From Holothuria scabra (lineage: Eukaryota > Echinodermata > Holothuroidea > Aspidochirotida > Holothuriidae), in assembly GCA_037179385.1 (NCBI GenBank), contig CM074187.1, forward strand, positions 49,696,879 through 49,760,878: a stretch of DNA of 64,000 nt, given 5' to 3'. A model generated the notes under the pieces. The model worked only from the letters and a program-made list of their open reading frames with translations, was not told the DNA's origin and did not search any database. This document shows positions 1 through 13,300 of the stretch, piece after piece (within the stretch, counting starts at the first letter, position 1; each line of letters starts with the position of its first letter). The position numbers were made by a program, and so were the translations under genes.

Positions 1-650
1 AAGATACTGATTTACAAAGTAATGAGATTTTTCTTGAGATTTGGTGCATTTTGGAAAATCTGCAATGTCATTGCAGCACATTAATTTGACATTGCATCCA
101 ATTGCTTATTCTACATGCCCCTTACAGCTGTACATGCATCCCGTGTGGCCACCTTGTAACTGCATCTCATACGTGGAACAAACAAGGGCAACTTTTACAG
201 TGTAGACAGTCCCTGTATTTGGTGCAGTTGGAGCATATTTGCAAAGTATGCTATTCCTTTAATGGTATTTCTATTGTTTCAGCAGAAAAGTAAAAATATT
301 TCTTCATTTCCACTGATTTTTTTGTTTTTTTAGTTTTGAATGTGTTTTACATTCCTTTTAGGAGTTAGGCAGGTCGACATGTCCATAGTTGCATTGACAA
401 AATTTTGAAATTTTATTCTGGCATTTTTTTTTTACATTGAGAAATATCTTCTCCCTTGGTCCCAACAAACACTTCCAAGGGAATTTTCCTACTTCATTAA
501 ATGGCAAACAATTTAATGCACATTAAAAACAGAACAGCTTCTCATCATGGTACAAATTACATAACATAAAACATAGCAGACAAACCACTGGCAAACTTGA
601 AAAAATGTTTATTTCCCAGGGAGGTATAAATATACATGTATATATATATT

Positions 651-770
651 TTCACATACAGAAGAGAGAAATTTCCATATGGCCAAATTTCCTGGGAAGG
701 AACCTCTTTTTTCACTTACAAAAGAGAAAAATTTCCTTCAAATGGTCATATTTCCTGAGAAGGAGCCTTC
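651..770. repeat. Diverged two-copy tandem repeat, about 60 bp
   Basis: TTCACATACAGAAGAGAGAA at 651 recurs as TTCACTTACAAAAGAGAAAA at 711. Both are followed by ATTTCC, then GG(C/T)CA, and TTTCCTG(G/A)GAAGGA(A/G)CCT. Two copies only, moderately diverged. Confidence 0.75.
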
Positions 771-3236
771 TGCTGTAGCTTCCCAACTTTTTCCACCCAT
801 GCTGGAACCAGGAGAAGTTCGACTGAGGAGATATGACCAGCTGACTATTGTACTGTGATGTAGGCCTACGGTATTATAGTCAACTTGCTGAAGAAACTGA
901 AAGTTTTTTTCTGATTTTAGTGGGATTAACATTCCTAGCTTCTTTCACATTGTGGCAAGTCAAACATTTTTTACCTTACATTAAACTACTTTTGGAAGGA
1001 TTTTGTTCAATTGTTGGGTCGTATTTTCCTGAAAAAATGAAAAATGGGGATTACCCATGCAAACAGTATTTTTTTTGCATGAATCTGACAGCTGTTACAC
1101 AAATTATGCAGTCTTTTGCCCTAGTTTCTGTGAACATCAATCTTATTTGTGAACTTCCACACACAGTGAGTGCGTTGTCTTTTATATTGTGTGTAGCCTA
1201 CAAGCATACAGGGCTAAAAAATACATGGTGTGCTTAAAATTAGAGACATTACATAATTACATGATCTACATTGTTTCTGTTCAAAGAGTAATTACTGTTT
1301 ATCCAGAAGGTAAAGCTTTTGAAGCCATCAATAGGATTTTGAAGTAAATCCAGCTTAAATATGCTTGGTTATTTCACAAACTCTGTAAGTGGTTCCATTT
1401 CATTAGACACTGTAGCACTGATGCAATCCACATACATTACCCCTCAGTTAGTTGAATTAGTCATCACAATGAGTTAATATACTATAAAACCTCTTTCTTT
1501 TTCAAAATATAATGCACTATAATGTAACAGAAAGCATCTTCATAATTTATGTTAATGATTTGATCTGCTAATAACCTATTTTTGTTTCTTTGTAATTCAA
1601 ATTTTTGATGCAAGTTCCATTTAAACATTTAATGGCAATTTACTTCCTTCCATTTAATCCCCTCAATTTAAATAATCTTTTGACAATAGTAAGTAAAACT
1701 ATCAATAGATGATGATAATGATGATGAATGGATGATAAGTTACGGTGTGTGGGAGTGATTTTCAAGAGGGACTAAGAGCATGTGTATGTTGGTTGTTTTG
1801 CTGTTGGTCACCAATTTGACTGCAGGAAAAAAAGCTGCAATTGTCGCGTGAGTCATTGCTTGTATGTCATAAAAAGCTTTCAATGAGATCCACATCAAAC
1901 ACTGATATGCTGGATGCAAACTTGAGCAAATTTGAAAATTTGGTTTTACAACTCCCAGGTCTCCACAATATACGTTTGGCTTTGGTCAACCAAGGGTGTG
2001 ATGTCACTGTTGTTGTACTGTAAATCATGCAAAATAGCATAATTTGCCAAAGATCTTCCAAAAAACTTGGCTTTACAGGAGTAGTTGTAAACTACAAACA
2101 GATTGTACAGCAGATCAAGTGCAGACTTTGTAGCAAGCTGTACCTTGTAAGCTTTTATGTTTATGATATTGGCACTTGTAAACAAATGATGTCGAAGACA
2201 ACTGTAGAAGACCACAAAAGGAATCTGGTGCCGGATAAGATTTTTTCAGGTCCTGCCTATGTTAGCTCTTTATGTTTTTGGCAGAAAGTTCCTTTGTTAT
2301 TTGTTCTGTACTTTTACAGGGTACTTCTATATAGGTGCATAGAGTCATGGAAGGGGTTAGTCTTAGTCACAGACAGAATACAGTTACGTCTCATATCGTA
2401 CATCAGAAAAATAAGAATTGCTCTATTCGGAAAATATTATGGGAAGCTGTGAAGTTGGGACATGTCAGGAAATGATTTTTGTTTGAATGCAGCAATTCAT
2501 GTACTTAAAATCTATTAACTTAGTCAAGGAAGAGTTCCATTGCTAGCCACATTGCTTTGTACTTGATGATAATCTAAGATAAACTACATGCTCTAAAAAC
2601 ATAGAAAAAATTCTGAAATTGGTTTCTTAATAAATCAAACAATATGTGCAATGATTTTGTTAGAAACTCTCATCCAAGTTCCCTGGAAATTTAGGATAGT
2701 TTTGGTGCAAATTAATTTTGATTACAATGAAAGATAATGACCAAATGATAGATGCCAAAAATCAGAACTTCCATTCCTATGTTGTCACTATTTGGCCGTA
2801 AAGGGTCCCTCTAGCATACATTACATTTTAAGAGCACCTAGAAATGGAATGCCATGCAAATGGTCATATAAGTGACAAACCTTTTGAAAACCCATCTCAG
2901 AATAAAGTTGTACTAAACTACTATTATATGTTGAAGCAACCATTAAATTTTAGTCGTTTGGTAATTAAGCTATAAATAAATTCCTAAATAAAAGGTCTAG
3001 GTTATCATACTTGTGGTATGGCTGTACATAATATTGAATGGGCAGGACTTAATATGGAAGAAAAAATAACAACACCCACAAAGCAAATTCTCAAAATTAA
3101 ACCCGGTGCTTACATGAAAACTTTATAATTTATTTCTTTAGGCAAAAATAGAAAGTTGATTTATTCATTTTATGGGGAGTAACAAATGTAATGGTTCCTA
3201 ATTAATTTAAAGTGGTACTTAGAACTTTGTTCAGCA

Positions 3237-3297
3237 GGCCTGACATTAACCAATTGGTTAGAAACTGAGCCATAAAATCTCATTCAACTAATTAACT
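3237..3297 (+). repeat. SINE 3'-end fragment
   Basis: CAATTGGTTAGAAACTGAGC followed by CATAAAATCTCATTCAACTA matches the 3' end of the tRNA-derived SINE copies at 27120, 34895 and 59385. Similar 3' fragments lie at 8999-9060 and 23545-23600. Confidence 0.65.
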
Positions 3298-4240
3298 GCT
3301 ATTAGGTCTAGTGTTCATCATAGTTTTGACATAAAGACTCTCTTTTGAAATTACCTGGTATTGAAATGCCCAGTTTGGTATACCAGCTGGTCAAAATTGC
3401 TATTTAAGTTAAGAAAATTACATGCAATTCACCATAAATTAAAAGACTTCAAATTTCCCCTGTCCTCGAAAAGAAAAGGAAATTGTAAATCTTTGCATCC
3501 TATCTATTTGTTATAAATTCAAAGAACATGGCAAAAAGCCATGTCAGTTGTACCAGTGTATACATGTACTGTAGCTAAATTCACTCTGTAAAGAGATCTG
3601 TCAAATCTGCCATTTAACAAACTGTGACATTTTAAACCTCAGTTGTTCGTAAGTAGCTTTTAATCTTGATCAGAAGCAGGAACAAAATGTACTAGCCTGT
3701 AACCTTTCAGTTGATTGATATTGAAATAACCTAGTGTGAAGCATATAAGTCTTATGGGAAAAAGTGTTTTTAAAACTGCATTTAATGAATGTATATTTAA
3801 ATGTAAACTTGCAGGATTATAGTTAAATGAAGCCATTGGCTTCTGATTTCTCTGTCAGTGGATTCGTTGTAAAATAGCATGCCTTCGTAACTACCAGTTT
3901 GGCCCTCTTGTTCTCTCTAACAAAATGTAGCAAAACTTCCCCCAACCCCAACCCTTAAAAAAACTGGTGTGCTTTCAGTTTTAATGGCCTTGTACTCATG
4001 ATGGATACACTATATCCAGTCTTGGTGGACTGTAACATGCTCAAATGATAATTTGATGCATTGTGGGTACAGTTAATCCTATATTTAAGGTTACAGTATT
4101 ACTTATCCTGGGAAATTTACCATTTCAGAATTAAGAAATTATCCTGCATTTCAGCAAACTTTTGATACTTAAATTGTTACTAGTTTGAGATGGATTAAAC
4201 TTAGAACACATTCTTAACACTGGCTTCTTTTCCTTTCCAG

Positions 4241-4339
4241 AAGGTTAACAATGGATTCTGAAGGAACCATGTCACTCCGTCGTGGCCCAGGTAGGCCAAG
4301 GCGTCAAGGCAGTGGCTCCCCTGCAGAAAGGAGACGAAG
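4241..4339 (+). CDS. KMT2C/D: KMT2C/D coding exon 1 (start codon exon)
   Basis: Acceptor ...CCTTTCCAG at 4240, 10 nt of apparent 5' UTR, ATG at 4251, donor GTACAG at 4340. Encodes residues 1-29 plus two bases: an Arg/Gly/Pro-rich stretch with an RGPGRPRR AT-hook-like core. Human KMT2C has a similar GRPR motif near its N-terminus but about 40 more residues before it. Because the exon is preceded by a splice acceptor, at least one further 5' exon must exist upstream and could in principle carry more coding sequence. Confidence 0.8.
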
Positions 4340-7300
4340 GTACAGTATTCAAATACCCTACTTGTCATGTCACACTAGAAATATTTCCCTTAGAAGAAAA
4401 TAATTTCAGTATGTCTCAAATATGTCTTCTCTATACATCTTTGAGAATGTCATATTACTTTTGTTATGAATGATTTAATTGTTGATATACTGTAGCTTCC
4501 TACTATATGCAAATTCTGTGTATCATGGTCTTTATTTGTTCAAACATGTTCTGGTAAATTTAAATTTTTGCACCATCTTTCACTACTTTCATGGTTCTTG
4601 TAGTTCAAATAGTATTAATGTACCACCTGGGAGAAAAAAAAGCTGTACACTGGTGAATGGAATTAGAAAGTTTTTCTGGATTGTAAATTTTATGGGAGTA
4701 CATCCTATTTTATCTATTTGCATAGTTTTGTGTGACATTTGGTTTCCATAGTAACCAAAAGAAGGTGTTGTTGTGTAAGTAGATTTGCTTCAGAATAAGT
4801 CATCAGCATTAGGATTATGAGGTACAGTAAAGAAAACTGACTTCTGTTGTTTCAGTTGATGTGTTGAAAATTAGTCAGAGGCATAGTAAAGAGCAGACTG
4901 TAATAGAAATGTTTACGCAGGATTTTTGTATTGCATCAGCACTTCCTATGAAGAAGTGTGTTAATACCTCAATAGAATTTTTGCACCAGCAAGTGGGCTA
5001 GTTGGATGGAGTTGGTGTCATTTGAGGCTACAAAGCTTAGTAATTCACTTTGCAGACATGAAATTAGCCCCTGTTATTTCTGATTTGCATTACTTTTGCA
5101 CCCTGTGTTTCACTCAAAGAAGTTTGTCCCCTCCCCTTTACTAATTAGGTGGGTCCAAATTTGACATTGGACATGTCACATTAAGTTGGTTGCTTATCCA
5201 AGATCAGTTAACACTTTTCTCCCCTAAAATGTCTTTTGAAAAATTAGAATGTGATGTGAATATGGTGTAATTGTTGACTATCTAACAGGATGTATAATGT
5301 GTTCCCATATTTTGCGCAGTCCCAGTGTTTCAGTTTGCAGGTGTCCTTTCCTATAACATTAAACCTTGATCTATATATGGGTATCCTAATTGCATGAAAA
5401 TGGGGGATGTCATTCTTCTAAAAGACACCTTAAAGTGCCATAAAACAAACTACCTTTCAAGGTTTCAAGGCAAAGCTGTTAAATAACAGGTAAGCACTAA
5501 CCACTATGTGTGTTTAGTAATAAGCTTAATGCTAACTTTCTGCACTATGCATTATTGGATTTTAAGTTGAATGGGGAAGAGTAAGCATACAAGGATCTTT
5601 GACATAATTTTGCTCTTTGCTTTTGAAGGTCTTACATTACACCTGAGGAATCTCCTGTTTCAAGCCCAGCAACCAGTTCACCAGTTCCAGATGTGGAAGT
5701 GAGTCAGGTTGATTCTCCTGGACCCAGTACTCGCTCATCCCAGAGGAAGATTTCCTCAGAATCCAAAATATCAACAGAATCTCGAAGAGACTCTTCAGAA
5801 TCAAGAGTCTCTGCTACCTCTGAGGTCAGCGACGTCAAGTTCAGTCAGGAAGTTGAAGAGACAGAACACCCAAAAGTACCATCAGATAGGAAAGAGAAAA
5901 CAGAAAGCATGGAAATTGAAGAGATGGAAACAGAAGTAACGCATACAGAAGAAGAACTAAGAAGGGGGTAAGTGGGGAATTACATCAAATTCTATTTGCT
6001 CTGTCCAGTAGTCAGTAGAAGCGTTTGAAGGACTTTACTTAAATTTCCATTGCTAAATCATTTTTGGTTACCATCCTTTGGGGTTTTCTAGACAATAATT
6101 TATCTGAACTGGGCAGCTAACATGTGATATGCCTGAAAATTTATCCAAGTCATTGTCAGAAACTATTACAAAAGTTTGATGGCTTTGATTTTTGGCTGCA
6201 TGTAATCATTGTGGACTAGTAATCCAAACTGTGTTCTTAATTTCCGGTACCAAAATGGAAAACATGAAATTTTGACTGGATACAACACCCAGTTCACATG
6301 ACCTGTCAGAAACCCTGGTTCTGCCACAGTTAAAGAATTACAAAGTAATTTGTTCCTTGGGCTTGTAAAGTTGTTTGATCTCCCACTTTTGTTTTAAAAT
6401 TAGAAGCAGTCATTCTTCACCTGAACTACAATTTTACCCAGAGTCTACTTAAACTCTGACCCCCAAACAATGTTAGTATCTTGGTTCAGTATAGGAGATG
6501 ACACCTTTGCTGCAGTGTTGAAAGTTTTATAAATAAATTTATAGTCTTGACAGCCTTCAGATTGCACCTTAAAGTGGCCTTGAAGCAAACTCCCTCCCTT
6601 CACCCCCCACCCACCTGTATTTTTGGCTAAGGACAGCATCAATTGGATTTGAGGTGTGGCAGTAATAAATCTCCCCATGTTTTGGTTACTGGCAGAACCC
6701 CTGCATCAGATTTGGATGTAACTTAAAAATTTGTCAGTTTTGAGAAAAAACCCTGCTTCTTAATTTAAAAGATGTAGGCCCCTGCATGGTTGCTACAGTA
6801 CTTAATTTTCTGTCGTTATCCAGTCTCTCTGTTACTTCTTACACAACCAAACCAGCCTTGTACAATAGACAGATCACATGCTATGTGGTCTCTCAAAGAC
6901 TAACAATTTAACCAGTTAGAACTGAACACACACTTAAAATAGATGTTACTTATTGTAACAAATTTTTCATGTATGAGAAAAACTGCTTTGCAATCTCAAA
7001 ATTCCAAGGACTTACTGTTAAATTTGGAGGTTTCAACATGCATATTGTATCTTTGAAATGTTAATTCAGTGGCGCTTGTTTCATTGAATATAAGTGCTTG
7101 CACCTTTTATGATGGCCAATGTTGGTAGGTGTGAAATACATGTTTGCAATATTCTATGAATTGAACAGTGAATTTATCCTTGTTTTTAAGCTTTCGATGT
7201 TACTGTTTGTAACTGAGGTTATCAGTCTTAGTTGTGTATAGGATAGATGGTGTAAATTTGCAGAGTTCATTTGTTTAGAGTTCGCAAAAACCTTTCGTTA

Positions 7301-10300
7301 ATTGCTGCAAATTTGTTATGTGCACTACCTCTATAGAGTAAATTTAGGCTTACTTTTTCATTTTGATATTTCTATATTACAGAGGAAATTATGACCCTAT
7401 CTGTGCCCTGTGTTGCTGTGGAGAAAAGAGCCTCCTTGGACAAGGAGATTTACTGAAATTTGAGCCTACCCCAGGCTTTAACCCATCTAGAAGATCACAT
7501 ATGAAAGCTAAGAGAACTTTTATAGAGGACACGTTGTACAATCCGCACAAACGTACATCACTAACTTTTACATTCAGACGCAGTAGAAGCCAAATCAAGC
7601 CAAGGTAAGCCTTTAGACCATTAGGTTAGTAACAAAGTAATATCATGGTTAAGAATTGATTTCAGTGTTCCTCAGTTGAAGAGCACATAGGGGATTTCCC
7701 AATTTGTAACAGGCTTTTCAGTTACTCATTTGACCTTGGAAAATCTTAACTGCACATTGACATTTTAAAAATCCACCCTTAGTGATAATTTAGCACATAC
7801 TGTATGTAATCTCAGTTTTCCTCCCTTTCCCGAAGAACTATGGAATTAGATTGTGGAGGTTAATAACTAAATCCAAGAATATGTTTGTAAAATTTAAAGT
7901 TTGTAGTCAAGTCCCCAAAATGTCACTACCCTGCTTAACCTCAACATTTTATGATCATTTTGTTTGGTTTAGATGTGATTGCTAGATAGGTAGATCAATG
8001 TAACATATGCTTCGTGATTGAACACACGTGAGATCTCCAGGGGGTGTCACATTTGAAGTTCTCAAATGTAACATTGTCCTACATTTCTGTTCATCATGTA
8101 TTTATTGGTTTTTGCACCAGAATTGATACAGATGAAGGCCTCTCCTTTCTTCCTCTTTGTAATGCATGTCCTTGGGACTGCATTGCTGATCCAATCTTTG
8201 AAGTAGCCGCAGATACTGCTCAGAAAGAGTAAAGCTCTTAAGCTTATTAAGGTGGCATACCCCAGGGTTTGACGAGTAATCAGTTCAAGCAGTGGTGCTC
8301 TTCCCACTAACCTTCTTTTATTAAATCAGAGGGGGAGTTTTAATTGAGGAATGTTGTCTAGCTTTTAGCATTTTGGAGTAAAGTCTTTTTTCTAGATTGG
8401 AGTTCTCTTTTAGCTGATTTTGATGCAATATCTGGGAAAGAGCGTGGAAAGCAATTTTCCAAATATGGCAGGCTGATTTACCCAATTGTAGTAGTGTATT
8501 ATTACTGATATTGTAGTAAATGATTTAGCTAAGTTGGAAACAGCAGTGTAGCAATTAAAGTAACTAATAGAATTTTGGAGCATAGCAGTGACTGTTCTAG
8601 TAATGTGATCCATAAAAATTAAAATTTGTAGAGCATACAAGCTAAATGAGGAATGGATACAGGAACATCTCAGCAAATTTGCAGATATTTATGTATAGGA
8701 AAGGCTTGATCTGACATATTACATAGCTTTCCAATGGGAGGTATGTTTGAAAGCAATAATGAAATTTGATGATTTTAGCAGTTTAGATAGTAATTATTAG
8801 AGTATAGATAGTTTGCCCCTTGGGAAGTGACTTCATCAATTAACTTTCAAGTAAATCACATCACCCTAAAATTGAATTAATGAAGCGTATCACAAAAGGT
8901 ATTAAGTTTCATCACAAACTCCCTTCTTCCTTCACGACAAGGATTGCTGGTTTTTAAGTCACATGGGCAAGTGAGATACAACCTGGAAAACTAAAAGTCT
9001 GTGGTTGACGTAAACCACTTGGCTACAAACTGAGCAGTAAAATCTCATCTTACTATCTCACTACCATTGTCACATGGTTCTGTCTTCAATTGTGGTAGTT
9101 GTTGTTGGAGACAAAAGGAGTCAAATGACTAAAGGTTAAACAATAATGGACCAACATGTAGCACATGGCAATGCTTCCAGCTAAAACTGCATTATTCTCA
9201 GGCTTTTCTAATGCATAGGTCTAGAGGTTTTTAACCTTGTTCATTCATATGCAACAATATTTTGAAATGAGAGGCAAAAACATACCAAAACAAGTTTGTA
9301 AATAATCATATTAAGTAAGTGACACCCTTAAGAAAATGGAGTTACCCAAAATAAATTTCTCTGTCCATTACTATGAGTCTGTCATGTTATAACTCAAGGT
9401 CCACCCAACCCTATTGAACCAATAGAAGTGGAAGAATATTACTAAGTTTGATGGAATAAGTCCAAGTGGTTTCTTTTTTATGTTAAATGTGTTGTAGATT
9501 GACACTCAAAAAGTTAAAAAAAAATAGGCATTAGAAGTGTTACACATTCAGAAGGTATACTTCTACAAAATTTTGATGTAAGACACACCAAGAAAAAAGT
9601 ATCAAAACTGAAAACCAAATCAGCATGTTTGTGTCATTCCTTTAAGTCTATTTTTCAATACTCCTCATTGATTCCTCTTTCTTCATTTGTACAAGATCAT
9701 TTTAAGCATTAAAAGTTTATTATCTTGAAAGAGGTACCTTAAAGGTAAACTACAGTTGTAATTACAAAATAATTGTAGGATGTCCCATTTGAAGAGTGCA
9801 CATTCTTTCTTGTGGAAATTTCTTGAATAAAGTTTCTCACATCAGTTTGCATAAGGGTAATGCTCTTATGTTTAAGTACTGTTACATTTTAATGTTTTGC
9901 ATTCCTTAGCTGAATTTCTTTATACAATTCATTTACAGAGAAAGGAGTAGGTCACCTAGGAGATATGCCAGTGCAGAGTACACAGCAAGTCCCTTAGAGA
10001 TGAACCAATCAGCAGAGGTGTTTCATGTTGGTCACAAAGAGGAACCAGAAATATCAGCAGTTATTGACTCATCAGGTAAAAGTGTTATTTTTCATTGTTA
10101 ATCCATTTGCAGGGAAAGAGGCAAGTTTTCCACATAAGGTAGCATACCCCCATTAATTCCTCCTTTGACTAACACACTAAATCCAAAAAGTAAACAGGCC
10201 TCTAAAAGGTGAAGTTTGCGCCACATGCAAGCTATCACTCATATGAAGGCTTACAAGTTGGCCGTTTATGGCATTTTCAATTTTCCATATCAAGACAGTG

Positions 10301-13300
10301 AAGATTTTTTGCTATTTCAGCTCAAAGTACAATCACCCTTTTTGGAGCCTTGTTTTTCACTTAAGCTTTGTATGCCTAAGCCAGCTTCTAAAGCCCATAA
10401 TTTCCACAAAATTGCCTCATTTAAGCCCATTTTTCACCAGTGGTACTCCACTTGATATACTTTCATAAAATAATTATGAAACACCCCATCCTATTCCATA
10501 TCATACCAAAAAAGTGCTCCCTTTAGGACTCTCTGTGAGGGCAAACAAACAGACTCATTAATACACCTGCTAATTGGGATATGCTACCATAGAAAAAGTT
10601 TCTTCAGACCTTTAGTTTTTGATTTGCCAGCTGTGTTACAAATAACCCTCCTTGGGAAATTTAGGACTGTGCACGATGCACTGTTTTCAGGATTCCCATA
10701 CAGTAGGAAAGATGGGGAAAAGTATGGAAAAAGTCTGGAATTTTATTATGGTATGGTGCTTGGTGTGGAAAACTTACCATATGGTCATGAAGTTTGACAA
10801 ACTTACCCTTACCATTGTTCTGATCATATTTTGTATGAGTACTTGCTGGTTAACACTAAAAATGGATGACCATGCTGTGTGAAAGTATAAAATGCTTTAT
10901 TTTTCAGTACTCAATAATTCCATTTTAGTCTTTAAAAAGCAGGTTAAAAGTCTTGCATTTTGGAATTTCAAAGGGTGTGGTAACCTTGTTTTCTTAAAGT
11001 AGAATATGTTTGAGTTCCTTCCTTTATCTAGATGTGCAATAATCTAACTCCTTAAAGTGATTTTAGGCAACTGATGGTGTATGGTCCCACTCGCATGCCT
11101 CAAAATCCAAAACCTGGTTGTGCAGTCATGGCAAAGCTGGAAAAATCTTGAAAGTTTGGGAAATTATTTCAAACGCCCTGAAAAAATGTTGTTTATTAGG
11201 GAAATTTTGGGAAGCCCTGGAACAGTTGTGGAAATTTTTACAGTGTGACTTTTTTCTCATAATATCAGGTTGTTATTCTTTTTATATTTTAAGTAATTTT
11301 ATGTAGGGCCTAACCGATGTGGTTTTTCACTGCCGATCCGATGTCCGATGTTTTTTCCCCAACATCGGCCGATATCCGATCCGATCCGATATTTTCGTCA
11401 CCCCGCCGTATCTATGCGTTTAGCCCCTCAAATTTTCCCCATTTACTAGTAGGTCTAGGTTTCCTTGTTGTAACTATAAGCAATGCCTATTTATGTACAT
11501 TGCCCGCGCATTTACTCCCATTTAAAGTCATCTTTAAAATGTCTAATAGTTTGCAAATTAGTATGAATTTAATCAAGACTGTGAATGAACTAATCACCTG
11601 AAATTATATTTTAGTTTGAATGTTGGTTGTACTCTATTTAATTAAGTTGAAATTTTCACCGGTGCGAGGGCCGATCATGCTGATGTACAGTAGTGTTGCT
11701 TCTCAGATCAGTGTATGCTACAACGTACACTAACTTTAAAATCTACATGCAAGCTACAGTAATTGATACCGTAGCAACGGGCGGGCCAACACTGCAAGTC
11801 AGTTCTTTTTTATGTAGAAACTTGCAGACAAGATGTACTGCGTGCCGTATATTCTGCAAGAATCTGTAACAACTCTGTCTAAACCCTACCCTGCATACTG
11901 TAATACTAACGGCGATTTTCTAAAATTCACAATATGGGACGCTACCTCGAGTATACCGAAAAAGAAAACCAAACCTTTAAAGAAAATTGAGCTTTGAATT
12001 GGCCGATTTAATGGTTTATTGTGACAATATTATGCAAATGAACACTTTTCCACCATATGTTTAGGGCCAAGATATGACTGCAATGATTTCGTAAATATTG
12101 ACGATAATTTAAGACACCAGGATTGTTGGTTTGTTTCTTCACCACGACGCAAATTAACCTCGTGTTATGTATGAAATACTAGGATGTAACTACCAACACT
12201 AAAATTGTTTGGGAAAAATAACGATCTAAGCAAAATTTCATTATCTTGTGAGCCCCAAATATCGCCGTTTACACTCGTGTGATGGAGCGTTTTCTTTCGA
12301 CATGAGTTTGAAGGGTGTCCCGACTTGAACGGCAGGGCGGTTATGAATGAACCTATGTAGTACTCCCAGGTACGCAACTTCCTAATAAGGCCACGATAGC
12401 GTGGGTGTTGGCACACGTGTACGCTAGATGCAAATTTAACACGACTGACGTCATTTTTCGGACGTGAAAGAGAATACTGTAAACAAATGCTGGGATCGGT
12501 AGATATTTTTAACTTATGTTTTGAAAGAAGTAACACAAACAGCTTCGAGGTGGAGTTAGCAGGATTGCTTTTTGAGTCCAAAAACGTTCAAAAATTAAAA
12601 TATGAAAAAGGCAAAGGTGTAAAGAAGTATTGATTTTCTTAGAAGGGTTTTTTTCTGTCATATTTCTAATATCTGTCCGTTTGATTTGAACAAGTTTGTG
12701 AACTTGATCGTTACCTTTCTGATGCAGTTGTTAATTTCTCATAAATATACAGTACCCAAAGGAGCATGAACAAATCGTTGCTATAGGTCTACTTTACTCA
12801 TCTTCGGGAGTATTGCTTGTCTTCCCCAAAAAAACTCTTCACAAGAGAATCGGGAGGACTTAAGAAAAAAACCGGTAATCACCCAACCTGAGGGCTTTTG
12901 CGATCGGGACCATTTTTTGAAACTTTTTTTTAATACCACATGCAAACACTAGGTCTTACCCATGCCAATATTGGATCATTCCATCATGAAAAAGGCGGAG
13001 CAAAGTTTGTAACAACAACGGAGTAACTCTTGAAAGAAATTTAATCATACAGTTCATGTATTGCAGGTTTGTTCTTTATTTGAGCATAAGGAATGTATGA
13101 AACTGCCATTAAAAAACTATGGGACAATAGTGAAGGGAAAATGCAACTGAAATTTGTAAAATATTACGTACGGAATAACAACTTTGCTGGCTTGTTATTA
13201 CTAACTTTTACTTATCCTGCCGTGAGGATTCACAGAGTGTCATTATCGCTTCTCGGCCTTTTGGCTAAGATCATGTGTAGTATCTGTTCTTTTCATCCAG

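Larger units (their letters stand above)
1..4240. other. Upstream sequence or 5'-UTR intron
   Basis: AT-rich and without recognisable coding homology. The first coding exon is preceded by a splice acceptor at 4240, so the part next to it is intron and the true first exon and promoter lie farther left or are not recognisable. Short open frames here (for example 848-1237 and 2027-2452) look random. A two-copy tandem repeat (651-770) and a SINE 3' fragment (3237-3297) are listed separately. Confidence 0.7.

Noticed and set aside
848..1237. 129-codon open frame upstream of the gene
   Set aside because: No recognisable protein features beyond hydrophobic AT-rich codons, no splice or start context, and frames this long are expected by chance in 64 kb of AT-rich DNA.
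2027..2452. 141-codon open frame
   Set aside because: Overlaps an opposite-strand frame of similar quality; no homology recognised. Treated as chance.
12165..12581. 138-codon minus-strand frame inside the hAT-like element, considered as transposase
   Set aside because: No hAT dimerisation, BED or catalytic motif is visible, and it is far too short.
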